A stretch of DNA of 64,000 nt, from NCBI GenBank assembly GCA_020746995.1, contig JAGPXD010000001.1, forward strand, positions 6,448,001-6,512,000, read 5' to 3'. This document shows positions 22,801 through 32,790 of this stretch, one piece after another. A program made the translations under genes and the position numbers. Below the pieces are notes generated by a model, which saw nothing but the letters and a program-made list of their open reading frames with translations, was not told where the DNA came from and ran no database searches. Each line of letters opens with the position of its first letter. Position 1 is the first letter of the stretch. This stretch comes from Plectosphaerella cucumerina. Lineage: Eukaryota > Ascomycota > Sordariomycetes > Glomerellales > Plectosphaerellaceae.

Positions 22801-23367
22801 CCGGGCTTGTCCACGTCGTCCCCCCCCTGCCTGCCGGGCCTGCCACTCCCCGGCCGAGCAAGTCCCGCACCTCCCTCGCCCGAGCCTTCCTTCCATTCGG
22901 GTGTGCGACTCATCCACCACCAAGAGATCTGATCCATCCCGTCCCATTCCCTCTCCCCGTGCGCCCCGAGCTGGCAATCACACAAAATTTCCCCCCTTCC
23001 TTCTTCAGCGCCCTCATCCGCACATTCTTTCCCATCTTGGGTTTCCACAGCTCTGCTATCAATCCCTTTCATCGGTTTCCCTCCTTCACACAAACCACCT
23101 CCCAATACCCTCCACCATAATACCTCCCTCGCACAGGTCTGCGCGTTCCTTTGACGGCTGGGTTGCTGTCAAATGAACCTGCAATAGCACTTATACCCTT
23201 CTTTTAATGTGAGTATGCCTCGGTCTTCAGGCCTGTCCTCCCTCGCGACGGCTCCTCCGGATCTGGTGGCGAGGTCAGACGACGATGGCCTCGCCTCAGG
23301 CCGTCTGCCTTCTACTTTCTCTTCCCTGCTGACAGCTTCTCGACAGCTCCCCTCCCCCTTCGTCTAA
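19874..23367. other. Gene-poor stretch upstream of the PPR gene
   Basis: 3.5 kb without a convincing gene apart from the minisatellite at 20620-20752. The last 800 bp are CT-rich leader-like sequence. A GTGAGT at 23209 with CTGAC near 23330 and CAG at 23344-23346 could form a 138-nt 5'-UTR intron of the PPR gene. Several short open frames between 21100 and 22500 have GC-driven composition and no family features. Confidence 0.55.
20620..20752. repeat. 17-bp minisatellite
   Basis: The unit GTTCAATCGACACAGCA is perfectly repeated six times from 20637 to 20738, with a diverged unit before it (from 20620) and a partial unit after it (from 20739). It lies in non-coding sequence. The uniformity suggests recent expansion by slippage or unequal exchange. 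Confidence 0.95.
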
Positions 23368-26300
23368 ATGCCCACCATCTTCTCCAACCTCCACCAGACC
23401 CTTTTCCGTCAAGGAATCGCAAAGTCTCTCGGTCACGGATACGCCCAGTCCCTCGTCGCCGTCACCCACCCGCACACCCTCAACGCCCAGAACCGTCCCT
23501 CGTTCGCGCGGAGGCACACCCGCTTCGGCCGTCTCCAGTCCCTCCACCTTCAGTCCGCCTTTCACCCCGAGCGGACAGCAACTGGTCTCTCGCTAGACCA
23601 CCGCCACGAGAAGCTCGCCCAGAATGGAGGGCTAGACGCATATTTTGAGCACCTGCGGACGCAAGAGGCCGCAGGTGAGGATGTCACAGAGGAGTGGGAG
23701 CAGTTTGAGTTCCAGAGGCAGATCGAGTGGAAGCCGTCAGCGGCTTCTATCCTCACAGGAGGCGACCCCAAGCTCGCCGAGGCTGTCGAGCAGGCCGTTC
23801 AGGATGAGGTCGAGTCAGTGTCGTCGATCCCCCAGGAGGCCGAGGCCGCGCTGGCCCTGATCGATGCCGCTCTGGAAAGGGAACTCGAGGTCCGGAATCG
23901 CCAGGAGGCCTTGGAAGAGGCTATCGAGCAGTCCGTCCGGTCTGGCACGCCCATTGATCCCGAGATCCTCTCGCGCGCCCTCACACCAGAGATTGTTCGC
24001 TCGGCAACCCCGGCAAGCGTCGCCCGCACCGCCACGCCCCCGATCCACCCCCAGTCGCAGACCTACGCCGACCACCTCTTGAAGCTCTCTGAGGATGGCC
24101 GCTGGGCCGAGATCCCCGCCGTCTTCGAGGCCATGCTGGTCGCCGGTGTCACTCCCATCGCCGGCGCCTACAACGCGCTGCTCGTATCGCGCATCAAGCT
24201 GACCACGGAGAAGAACGAGATCGTCTCCAAGGTCCGCGATGTCTACGCCCACATGGTGCGTCAAAAGGTCGTTCCCGATACCGACACGTACAACATCCTC
24301 GTTGGCTTCCTGGCCTCGCGCTCGCTTGATGTCGCCGCCCAGAAGAAGGACCTCGAAGACAAGCGCGTCCGCTTCGGTGGCATGGAGGAGCCTGGCAAGT
24401 TTATGCTCGACTCGCAGGAGTTTGACTACGCCATTCTCTCCGAGGACGACCCCCTGGACTGGGCCATGAGCCTGTTCGAGACCTCCGTCTCGACCTTCCG
24501 CGCGTCCTACTCCTCTGAGGCCTACCACCACCTCATCACCGCCTGCGCCCACGCCGGCCGCCCCTCGGACATGCTGCGCCTGTACGAGCACATGGAGCTG
24601 AACCGCGCGACGCCCTTTGCCGCCATGTTCCCCTCCATGATCACCTGTTTCGCCGCCTCGGGCGACCTGGTCAGCGCTGTCGAGTGCTACGAGGAGTACC
24701 GCGCGCTTGCCATCTCCCATGACGCCGGCGACGCCTCGCTGCACGACCGTATGGACTCGGAGGTGTACGCTTCCGTCATTGGCGCCTACGTCATCTGCGA
24801 CAAGGTCGAGGGCGCCATGAAGTTCTACGAAAAGGTCATTCAGGAGTACGACGCCAACGCTGCCGCCATCAAGGATGCCCTCATCGTTTCGGGCTTCGTC
24901 AAGGCCTTTGTCGACCGCGGCATCTTCCAGGACGCCCTCCAGTGGGCCCAGATCATCGAGGGCGAGAGCCCCGCGCGCTTCTCTGCCATGAACAACGTCG
25001 CCACCCGCGCCGCCGACAAGGGCGACAAGTTCACTGCCATCGCCGCCTTCGCCAACATCCCTATCAACTACTCCCAGATGAGCACCGCCGCCATGTCTTT
25101 GATGGCTATGAGTGTTCGCCAGGGAGATGTTGCTGCTGCTGCTCGCTTCTGGCAGATTCTCAGCGCCCCCGAGATGGAGATCACCTCCGCTTTCATTGAG
25201 CCCACGGCCATGTTTGCGGTGGCGATGCTTGGTTCGGGTCAGGTCGCTGAGGGTCTTGCGCAGTCCGAGGCGATGTTCCAGAGGATCAAGGCCGCCAGGC
25301 CCGACGCCGCCGAGGAGGTTGACGAGGCCGTCGAGTTCGTCAACCGCTTCATGACCACCCGCGGTATCGCGGACCCCCGCGAGGTCGCCTCACAGGTCAC
25401 AAGCGCCCCTCAACAGGCTTTCTCCGCCTCGCCGTACACGTCGAGCGCCACCGTCTCCAGCTTCGAGGACACCTTCGACCCCTACGCGCACAACACGGAC
25501 TTCAAGGGCTCCTCGCTCATCTCGGATGAGCTCGAGGGCAGCCACGGCCGCAAGGGCCCCCGTCTCAGTGACGCTCTGACCCGGTTCCGCAACATGCGCC
25601 GCGCCGGTCGCCACCCCCGATACATCACCTACGCCAAGCTCATCTCGGCTGCTGCCCGCGACGGCAAGATGGAGCTGTGCCACGACATCCTCGGCATGGC
25701 CCGCAACGACGTCCCCCTGCTTCTGCAGTACCCGGTTGTTCGTTACGGCTGGTCTTCGATCCTCGACGCCATGGTTGGCGCGTGCCTGACCCTGGGCAAC
25801 CGCCACCTCGCCGAGCAGTACCACCAGGAGCTTCTCCAGATGGGTTCGACGCCCTCGGCCAACACTTTCGGACTGTACATCACCACCCTGAAGGAGTCCA
25901 CCAAGACGTTCGATGAGGCTTCTGAGGCCGTCAAGATCTTCCACCGCGCCAAGGCCGAGGGTGTTGAGCCCAGCTCGTTCTTGTACAACGCCCTGATCGG
26001 CAAGCTTGGAAAGGCCCGCCGTATCGACGACTGCCTCTTCTACTTTGCCGAGATGCGCGCCCTGGACATCAAGCCGACGTCCGTCACCTACGGCACGATT
26101 GTCAACGCCCTGTGCCGCGTCAGTGACGAGAAGTTTGCCGAGCAGCTGTTCGACGAGATGGAGGCCATGCCCAACTACAAGGCCAGGCCCGCCCCGTACA
26201 ACAGCATGATGCAGTTCTTTCTCACCACCAAGCGCGACAAGGCCAAGGTCCTCGCCTACTACGAGCGCATGACCTCCAAGGGCATCCAACCCACGGCTCA

Positions 26301-26883
26301 CACCTTCAAGCTACTCGTCGACACGCACGCCACCCTCGAACCCGTCGACATGGCCGCGGCCGAGACGGTCCTTGAACAGATCCGCGCGTCAGGCCAGCGC
26401 CCCGAGGCCATCCACTACGCTTCGCTCATCCACGCCCGCGGCTGCGTCCTGCACGACATGGAGGGCGCGCGCAAGGTGTTCGACTCTGTCGTCAACGATC
26501 GCTCCATCCAGGTCAACGCCAGCCTGTTCCAGTCGCTGTTCGAGTCCATGGTCGCCAACCACCGCGTCGCCGACACGGAGCCCATCCTGGGCCTCATGCG
26601 CCGCCGTGGTGTCGAGCTGACTCCTTACATCGCCAACACTCTCATCCACGGCTGGGCTGCGGAGAAGAACATTGACCGGGCCTTCGCCATCTACGATGCC
26701 GTCGGCTACCTGAAGCGCGAGCCCAGCACGTACGAGGTCATGACCCGTGCCTTCCTCGCCGCCGAGGAGAGGGAGCGCGCCAAGTCGGTCGTCTCGGAGA
26801 TGCTGTCCCGCGGCTACCCCAGCGCCGTTGTGAACAAGGTGCTGGAGCTGCTCGGCGGCGGCAACGCCGAGGAGGCGGCGTAG
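23368..26883 (+). CDS. Large mitochondrial pentatricopeptide repeat (PPR) protein
   Basis: Single exon, 1171 residues. The N-terminus is rich in Arg, Ser and His and lacks acidic residues (LFRQGIAKSLGHGYAQSL), as expected of a mitochondrial presequence. Helical repeats with PPR signatures occur near residues 230-310 (YNALLVSRI, VVPDTDTYNILVGFL), 385-530 and most clearly 830-1160 (EPSSFLYNALIGKLGKAR, IKPTSVTYGTIVNALCR, GIQPTAHTFKLLVDTHA). A low-complexity linker lies near residues 670-730. Architecture and size match the PET309/CYA-5 group that supports translation and stability of mitochondrial cox1 mRNA, but other fungal PPR families are similar, so no symbol is assigned. Confidence 0.93.
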   Translation: MPTIFSNLHQTLFRQGIAKSLGHGYAQSLVAVTHPHTLNAQNRPSFARRHTRFGRLQSLHLQSAFHPERTATGLSLDHRHEKLAQNGGLDAYFEHLRTQEAAGEDVTEEWEQFEFQRQIEWKPSAASILTGGDPKLAEAVEQAVQDEVESVSSIPQEAEAALALIDAALERELEVRNRQEALEEAIEQSVRSGTPIDPEILSRALTPEIVRSATPASVARTATPPIHPQSQTYADHLLKLSEDGRWAEIPAVFEAMLVAGVTPIAGAYNALLVSRIKLTTEKNEIVSKVRDVYAHMVRQKVVPDTDTYNILVGFLASRSLDVAAQKKDLEDKRVRFGGMEEPGKFMLDSQEFDYAILSEDDPLDWAMSLFETSVSTFRASYSSEAYHHLITACAHAGRPSDMLRLYEHMELNRATPFAAMFPSMITCFAASGDLVSAVECYEEYRALAISHDAGDASLHDRMDSEVYASVIGAYVICDKVEGAMKFYEKVIQEYDANAAAIKDALIVSGFVKAFVDRGIFQDALQWAQIIEGESPARFSAMNNVATRAADKGDKFTAIAAFANIPINYSQMSTAAMSLMAMSVRQGDVAAAARFWQILSAPEMEITSAFIEPTAMFAVAMLGSGQVAEGLAQSEAMFQRIKAARPDAAEEVDEAVEFVNRFMTTRGIADPREVASQVTSAPQQAFSASPYTSSATVSSFEDTFDPYAHNTDFKGSSLISDELEGSHGRKGPRLSDALTRFRNMRRAGRHPRYITYAKLISAAARDGKMELCHDILGMARNDVPLLLQYPVVRYGWSSILDAMVGACLTLGNRHLAEQYHQELLQMGSTPSANTFGLYITTLKESTKTFDEASEAVKIFHRAKAEGVEPSSFLYNALIGKLGKARRIDDCLFYFAEMRALDIKPTSVTYGTIVNALCRVSDEKFAEQLFDEMEAMPNYKARPAPYNSMMQFFLTTKRDKAKVLAYYERMTSKGIQPTAHTFKLLVDTHATLEPVDMAAAETVLEQIRASGQRPEAIHYASLIHARGCVLHDMEGARKVFDSVVNDRSIQVNASLFQSLFESMVANHRVADTEPILGLMRRRGVELTPYIANTLIHGWAAEKNIDRAFAIYDAVGYLKREPSTYEVMTRAFLAAEERERAKSVVSEMLSRGYPSAVVNKVLELLGGGNAEEAA

Positions 26884-27566
26884 AACCTCCACCCAACAAA
26901 CGCGACACACCGCCTGTACATACCCTGGTGCTGTCGTCTCTTTCCTATTATTTCCTTTGTCTAGCCCTCGTCTACCTCGCTTGATACCCCATTTTAGTAT
27001 GCCGGACGGGAGGAGGTCGAGAAGATGGGGTTCCGGTGGTGCGACGAGCGCTGTCTGGCGTTGGTTCTGTGTGTTTTTGTTTGGTCGAATTGTCCGTCAT
27101 ATACCAGTTGCGCGCGTGTTGGGCCACGAGGAAGAGGCGTTTCGGCGGTCGGGCCAGAAAAAGGAAGTTGGTGGCCCCGGTAGACCACATCTCCACTACA
27201 TAAAGGAAGGGAAGCGAGGAAAAGAAGGGAGACGCGCCGGGATGGCGCAGGGCATAGAGCATTGCATCAGAGGGTCTGCGAAGGAGCAGGCGCCGGTGTT
27301 TCTGCTTGTAACATAGCGACATGAACAAAGTTTGTCGATGTGCTACTGCGCCTGGTTGTGTGGTGTTGCGACATGTGAAGGTTTGACGCCACCCCCGCCG
27401 ATGGTGCTGTGGCCGGTGCTCACGTGATGTGGCGGTTTTCGGTTCTCCCCACATTTGACTCTACCCCTCCATCATCGAAGCTCATCTTCACCACCCCCCA
27501 TTGTCTCATCCCAGCAGTTTGGACAGGATCGCCAGGTACGGCCCAATTGAAGGAGTTTACCCCACC
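26884..27566. other. Intergenic: PPR 3' region and ERG8 promoter
   Basis: 683 bp with no gene recognised. A CACGTG box lies at 27421-27426. Confidence 0.6.
27419..27428. promoter_or_regulatory. E-box (CACGTG) upstream of ERG8
   Basis: CACGTGATG starts at 27421, about 146 bp before the ERG8 ATG; on the other strand it reads ATCACGTGA. Basic helix-loop-helix factors, including SREBP-type sterol regulators and Cbf1, bind such sites. Its position before a sterol-pathway gene makes it a candidate, but a single 6-bp palindrome is weak evidence. Confidence 0.35.
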
Positions 27567-28990
27567 ATGGCTTCCATTGCCCAAGACGCTCCCCATGCCG
27601 CGACGGCTGTGTCGGCGCCCGGAAAGGTGCTGCTCGCCGGCGGCTACCTCGTGCTCGACCGCGAGTATACCGGCCTCGTCTTTGGGCTGACGGCGCGTGT
27701 GAGCGTCATCGCCACGGAGATCAAGACTGTCCCGGGCGTGCAGCTTACGGAGATGGTCGTTGAGAGCCCGCAGTTCATCGGCGCGGGATGGCGTTATGGA
27801 TTCCACCTAACCGGTGAGGACGGCGGTATGGGCGTGACCCAGCTGCGGGTGTGAGTTCGCCCACGTTCTCAGGGGAGTGATTTGTACTGACGTCCCCCAG
27901 CGGCAGCGGCACCATGTCGCCCAACCCCTTCGTCGAGACCACCCTCACTTACGCCCTCACCTACATCAACCGCATCGGCCAGCACCGCCCCTCCCACAGC
28001 ATGCCCTCTGCCCGCCTCACCATCCTCGCCGACAACGACTACTACTCCCTCCCCGCGCCTGCCGCCGGCGCCTCCGCCCCTCCCGTCGTCGGCTCCGGCC
28101 GCTTCGCGCGCTACCCGCACACCCTCGGTGAGGCGCACAAGACGGGTCTCGGCTCCTCCGCCGCCCTCGTCACGGCCCTGACCGCCGCCTTGTTGACGTA
28201 CTACCTGCCCCCTGCGCTGTTCGACATGACCTCCGACGCCGGTCGGCAGACGCTGCACAACCTCGCTCAGGCGGCGCACTGCGCTGCCCAGGGAAAGGTC
28301 GGGAGCGGCTTCGACGTGGCGGCTGCTGTGTTTGGGTCTTCGAGGTATCGCCGTTTCTCGCCGCGGGTGCTTGAGGCTGTTCCTGCGCCTGGGTCGGCTG
28401 GTTTCGCTGAGGCTCTCGTTCGGACTGTCGACGGGTATCTCGAGTGGGATACGGAGGTTGCGGCCGACGGGGTCGCGCTGCCGCCTGGGGTGGTGCTGCG
28501 CATGTGCGACGTCGACTGTGGGAGCCAGACGGTCGGGATGGTGAAGAAGGTACTGGCTTGGCGCGCTGCCGATGCAGAGGGGAGCAAGAAGCTCTGGGAC
28601 GACCTGCAGGCGCGGAACGAAGCGTTGGCGGAGGTGCTGCGCGAGGGGCGGAAGGGGGATATCCCGGCTGCCGTGGGTGAGGTGAGGGCGCTTGTGCGCG
28701 CGATGGGCGAGGCGAGCGGTGTGCCTATTGAGCCGGAGAGTCAGACGGAGCTGTTGGATGCGCTTTCGGGGGTTGAGGGTGTGTATGGAGGAGTTGTGCC
28801 GGGAGCGGGAGGGTATGACGCGCTGGCGGTGTTGATGGATGATGATGAGGGGACGAAGAAGAGGGTTGAAGCGTTTTTGGAGGATTGGAGTGAGAAGAAG
28901 GGCGGAAAGGTGAAGCTGTTGGGTGTTAAAGGGGAGGTGGAGGGGGTGAGGAGGGAGGAGCTGGGAGTTTATGATGGATGGTTGCCTTAG
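27567..28990 (+). CDS. ERG8: Phosphomevalonate kinase
   Basis: Exons 27567-27850 and 27901-28990 give 457 residues, normal for fungal ERG8. The N-terminal AVSAPGKVLLAGGYLVLD is the GHMP-kinase start, and HKTGLGSSAALVTALTAAL near residue 172 is the glycine-rich ATP loop. GKVGSGFDVAAAVFGS and the C-terminal PGAGGYDAL block complete the GHMP set. The enzyme phosphorylates mevalonate-5-phosphate to the diphosphate in the isoprenoid and ergosterol pathway. The single intron is 50 nt with a TACTGAC branch site and splits a Val codon. An antisense open frame of 416 codons over this gene is a composition shadow. Confidence 0.97.
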
Positions 28991-29160
28991 AAGGGGCGCG
29001 GCACGGGTCGAATGTGAATGAGGTCCATCTCTTTCACCTCGGTGAGTGTAAGGCAACGAGGTGATGATCAACAACTCAGCCTCCTGCATTACCCCGCCCT
29101 CAACGTCAAACATCCTCATCGTTACTCATCCTCCTCACCACTGACCCTCTCATCACCACA

Positions 29161-30396
29161 ATGCCGACAAAATTCAAGCAATGGGTGCGACAGCACATCC
29201 TCCCCCGTCGCCGAGACGACACTCGTTTCCCATCTCTGCCCCCGGGCGACCGCCCAGTCACCCCTCCATCCTACGCCCCCAGCTCCGCGACCGCAAACTC
29301 CCCCCTCTTCACCATCCTCCCCGCCGAGATCCGCCGCCAAATCCTCATCGAGGCCTTTGGCAACTCTACCCTCCACATCGACCTCGTCTACGACTACCCC
29401 CCCCTCCCGACGCACGAAGGCCCCATCCCCAAGAACCCCACCGAAGAGGGCCACTACCACTGCAACCGCCTCGTCCCGCGTCCAGGCTTCCGGCGCCACA
29501 TCGACGACACCAAGCCCCGTCGCTGGCAGTGGTTCGGCAGCGTCTGCCACTCCCTCATACCCGGCGGCTCGCCCCTCCCACGAAAGCACTACCGCCGCGA
29601 AGAGCCGTGCCTAGACGCATGTGGCGGCGACGCTGGCGAGGACCCAATGTGTTTCCTCTGGGCGGGGGAGACGCCGGGCCACTGCTTCGTCGGTGCCTTG
29701 GGGTGGCTGCGCTCTTGTCGGGAGGCGTACGCCGAGGGCGTTGAGGTGTTGTACACGACCAATACCTTTCGCATACGGGACATGGTGATCCTGGAGAGAG
29801 CGAGGGAGCTGTTTGTGCCGCACCGCTGGGCGAGCGTGCGGAAGCTCGAGATTGTGTGGTGCATGCACCCGTGGGGAGATGGTGCGCCGGGATGTGATGA
29901 CCTGGAGGCGTATCTTGCTTTCCTCGAGAAGATGCCTTCGATGCTGGCGGGGCTGGACACGTTGTATGTGTCGGTACAAGGAGGCATGGGGCCGCGAGAG
30001 GAATGGCCGCTGCCGCCGATGCAGGGGGTGGTTGGGTACAAGGAGAAGATTCGGAGGAAAGGGCAGGTCGGTATCGACTTGGTGCTCGAGCCGATGGAGG
30101 CGATGATTCGGCAACTGCCGGAGAAGGTGTCGTGCAACATCGCGGTACCGAGCTCCATGTACGTGTTGCTTCGGGACGAGGCTTTGCGCGAGGGGAGGAC
30201 TGTTGAGAGGACTTGTCTGGGGCAGAGGGAGAGATGTTGGAGGGAGACGGAGGGGAGGGGGTACTGGCTAAGGCTGGGACAGGTGGACATGTCCAACGGA
30301 CGGGTGCCGATCATTTGCATGATGGGAGGCTGGATGGAGGACGACCCGGCGCCGGAGGAGGATAAGGTCTTGTTTGAGGAGTACGATGTTGTGTAG
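29161..30396 (+). CDS. F-box-like/DUF7730-type fungal protein
   Basis: Single exon, 411 residues. After a Pro/Ser-rich N-terminus comes LFTILPAEIRRQILIEAFG near residue 50, an F-box-like helix pair common at the start of fungal DUF7730 proteins. The middle has a Cys/Trp-rich region and the segment LGWLRSCREAYAEGVEVLYTTNTFRI, the usual core of that family, followed by RKLEIVW. The C-terminus is acidic. Members are often numerous in Pezizomycotina; biochemical function is unknown, and a ubiquitin-ligase role is inferred only from the F-box-like helix. Confidence 0.75.
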   Translation: MPTKFKQWVRQHILPRRRDDTRFPSLPPGDRPVTPPSYAPSSATANSPLFTILPAEIRRQILIEAFGNSTLHIDLVYDYPPLPTHEGPIPKNPTEEGHYHCNRLVPRPGFRRHIDDTKPRRWQWFGSVCHSLIPGGSPLPRKHYRREEPCLDACGGDAGEDPMCFLWAGETPGHCFVGALGWLRSCREAYAEGVEVLYTTNTFRIRDMVILERARELFVPHRWASVRKLEIVWCMHPWGDGAPGCDDLEAYLAFLEKMPSMLAGLDTLYVSVQGGMGPREEWPLPPMQGVVGYKEKIRRKGQVGIDLVLEPMEAMIRQLPEKVSCNIAVPSSMYVLLRDEALREGRTVERTCLGQRERCWRETEGRGYWLRLGQVDMSNGRVPIICMMGGWMEDDPAPEEDKVLFEEYDVV

Positions 30397-30487
30397 ATGT
30401 GGCGCGTCTTGAGGTAGGTGCCATCAATACTCTTGTGGCCTCAAAGCCACAAATGTCCATGTTTGATGCCTGGGCCTGGAATTCCAC

Positions 30488-30495
30488 TATAAAAA
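30488..30495 (+). promoter_or_regulatory. TATA box of the F-box gene
   Basis: TATAAAAA lies 149 bp before the ATG at 30637, followed by a CT-rich leader. Position and sequence fit a core promoter. Confidence 0.6.
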
Positions 30496-30636
30496 GGGTT
30501 GGCCCGAAATTTTGTGACAATCTCTTCTGCCTCTGACTTGTCTCCTCATCACATCCGTCTCCTCCGTCTCTTCCACCTCCTTCGTCAAACTTGGTCAACC
30601 AAATTTGTCAACCAAGTTCCGAAACCCAAAGACACC

Positions 30637-31944
30637 ATGGCGTTGCGGCCATCGACCAACGACTTCACTTCGGCCGCCGAGGCCCCCTTTACCGATGCCT
30701 CCTCCGTCGAACCCCAGTGGGCGACCAACCGCCGGTTGAACGACACGGAGTCTCCCCTCTGCCGACTCCCAAACGAACTCTTGCTCAAGATCATGAGGGC
30801 GGCCTCGGAAGATCATGTCACGCTCTACATGCTCCGACAGGCATGCCACAGCTTCGCCAAACTTTTCGGCGACGCTGTGTTCAAATACTTCCACGAACGG
30901 GACTTCTCTCTTATTCTTGGACAAAACAAAGAGAAAGTCAAGCTCCACGGGTTGCCACTGATGGCATTTCGGGCGCGGGTCATCGACGTGTTTTTTTCTG
31001 GGCACAAATGTTATGCTCGCCAACTACTCAGGCGGGACTCGGAGCCCGAAATGGTTGAGACGACGTGCCCAGATACAGGCGAAGTCCGACTCGAGAAGCG
31101 AAACATGGGAGAGTTGGTGCTCTGCGATTACTGTGCCGACGACCCGAGGCCTGAGAAAAACTTCCATCGCCGCGATGAGTTTCCGCCTTCCCAGGAGAAG
31201 CTGAGCGACGAATACCATAGAGCATGCGAGATGTGGTTCGGCTACGTCAACGCCTGCAGTCACTGCAATTATCATGGTCGACACATGCAACAAGACCGTT
31301 TAAATCGTGTGGACCTGGTCGATCATTATCTGGATCGAAGATCCGGCGATGAAGATCCCATATGCCTCTGGGAATGCACTACCTGTTTCAACGACCTATG
31401 CCCCGAGGGAATCGATATTTGTGAGACGTTTCGTTCCACCATGAGACCCGCCATTTTATGGCACGAGCGGGGAGACTTTACCTACCAGCAGTACGACGTG
31501 CTCTACGAGTGGAAGATGCCCCTGTTCTGCAACTTGCTGCCATCCGAGAAGCCTGCCGCCATCACCCTCTCCATGGTGAAGGAGCGTCTCGAGGAACTGA
31601 GCAAGGGGCCTTATGAAGACCTCATCCGCATGAGCATTGGGCCCGATGTTTCATTCCGCGACGAGGTTTTTGTCAAGCCATTCGACGAAACCCGGCTCAC
31701 CATCACCCACGACAACGGCAAGCTGTGCGGGCGGGGATCCCTCGACTTTGACGAACGGAATCGACGATCTGGCAACCACGATCGAATCGATGCGGGGTGG
31801 TCCATCGAGGATGGAGATCTTTATCTCAACCTCAGTTGCACGTTTTGGTGCGCGAGCCAAGAGTTCAACAGGGAGAACGGCTATGGCGAATCGCACAGAT
31901 TCTACTATGGGGAGGACGAGTCAGAGTCCGATGGCTCTGAGTGA
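30637..31944 (+). CDS. F-box protein, Cys-rich
   Basis: Single exon, 435 residues, starting at the ATG in ACACCATGG; the longer open frame upstream starts only at TTG. The F-box is at residues 42-80 (CRLPNELLLKIMRAASEDH). The middle region has paired Cys motifs (LVLCDYCADD, NACSHCNYHGRH, LWECTTCFNDLCPEG) that may bind zinc. The C-terminus ends in an acidic EDESESDGSE tail. Typical F-box proteins recruit substrates to SCF ubiquitin ligases through Skp1; the substrate is unknown. It lies head-to-tail with the F-box-like gene upstream at 240 bp spacing. Confidence 0.82.
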   Translation: MALRPSTNDFTSAAEAPFTDASSVEPQWATNRRLNDTESPLCRLPNELLLKIMRAASEDHVTLYMLRQACHSFAKLFGDAVFKYFHERDFSLILGQNKEKVKLHGLPLMAFRARVIDVFFSGHKCYARQLLRRDSEPEMVETTCPDTGEVRLEKRNMGELVLCDYCADDPRPEKNFHRRDEFPPSQEKLSDEYHRACEMWFGYVNACSHCNYHGRHMQQDRLNRVDLVDHYLDRRSGDEDPICLWECTTCFNDLCPEGIDICETFRSTMRPAILWHERGDFTYQQYDVLYEWKMPLFCNLLPSEKPAAITLSMVKERLEELSKGPYEDLIRMSIGPDVSFRDEVFVKPFDETRLTITHDNGKLCGRGSLDFDERNRRSGNHDRIDAGWSIEDGDLYLNLSCTFWCASQEFNRENGYGESHRFYYGEDESESDGSE

Positions 31945-32790
31945 GGTTCCGTTTTGAAAGTGCCTGAGACACGGGCTGTGGACGAACAGTAGGAAAAGAG
32001 AAGGCAGGCTTTATGGAGCATTTGGCACCGCTTGCGTGTGAAACTTCACTTTTGACAACTTGCTTGGGTCGTACGAAGAGTACCTACGTAGTAAAAGAAA
32101 TCCCAGGGTCTGATCAGTCCATGGATTTGGAACACCTGTGACATGTTGTGCTATCACAATTGATGCGGACGCTTCCAGGTAACAGGCAAGTGACATAGAA
32201 CAGCTGCGCGATTTGAAAAAGACGGTGCGAAAACCTGTTGTGGTCTTTCAATTCTGCCGAAACAAATCCAGTGCTGATAACTTGTTGATACGCGCCAAAG
32301 GCCAAGTAGGAGAGGCGACTGGAGCAGTCGATGTCGTCGGCAGGGACCGGCCCAGTCTCCCCGCGGCACCCACTCTTCTATTTCAACGACACATCATGGC
32401 GATTTCCATCCTTTCAGCGGTGGAGACCCTCCGTCGCGTCGGTGTAGCGTCATCAATGGGACGCTGCGCCCTGCCGAGCCCAGAAGTCTTGGCCTTTGCT
32501 CAGCCGGATGCCCAGAAGCCTTGGCCGACAACTGGCAGCCAATGCCTGCCACGGCCATGTCGTCACCCGCGATCATGCCGACGCGGTGCCCAGCCAGGGC
32601 CCGGGCTGTGTGTCCCGGAGCCACGTCACCGCAGGCATCCCATGGGGGTTTATCATGAACGCCGCTGCTCTTTTTCAATGAAAACACGGTGTTTCAACCA
32701 TCTTTGCGCAACGGTTTTGTCGGACGATCGACGACCTGTTAGCCGTGAACGCACCGAACACACCGAGAACCACTACTCTCGACACACGCG
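31945..32790. other. Intergenic before the 7-TM gene
   Basis: 846 bp. An open frame 32213-32839 crosses the start of the next gene in another frame and has no protein features. No repeat seen. Confidence 0.55.

Noticed and set aside
27869..29119. 416-codon minus-strand open frame
   Set aside because: Lies antisense to ERG8 and reflects GC-rich codon use; no protein features.
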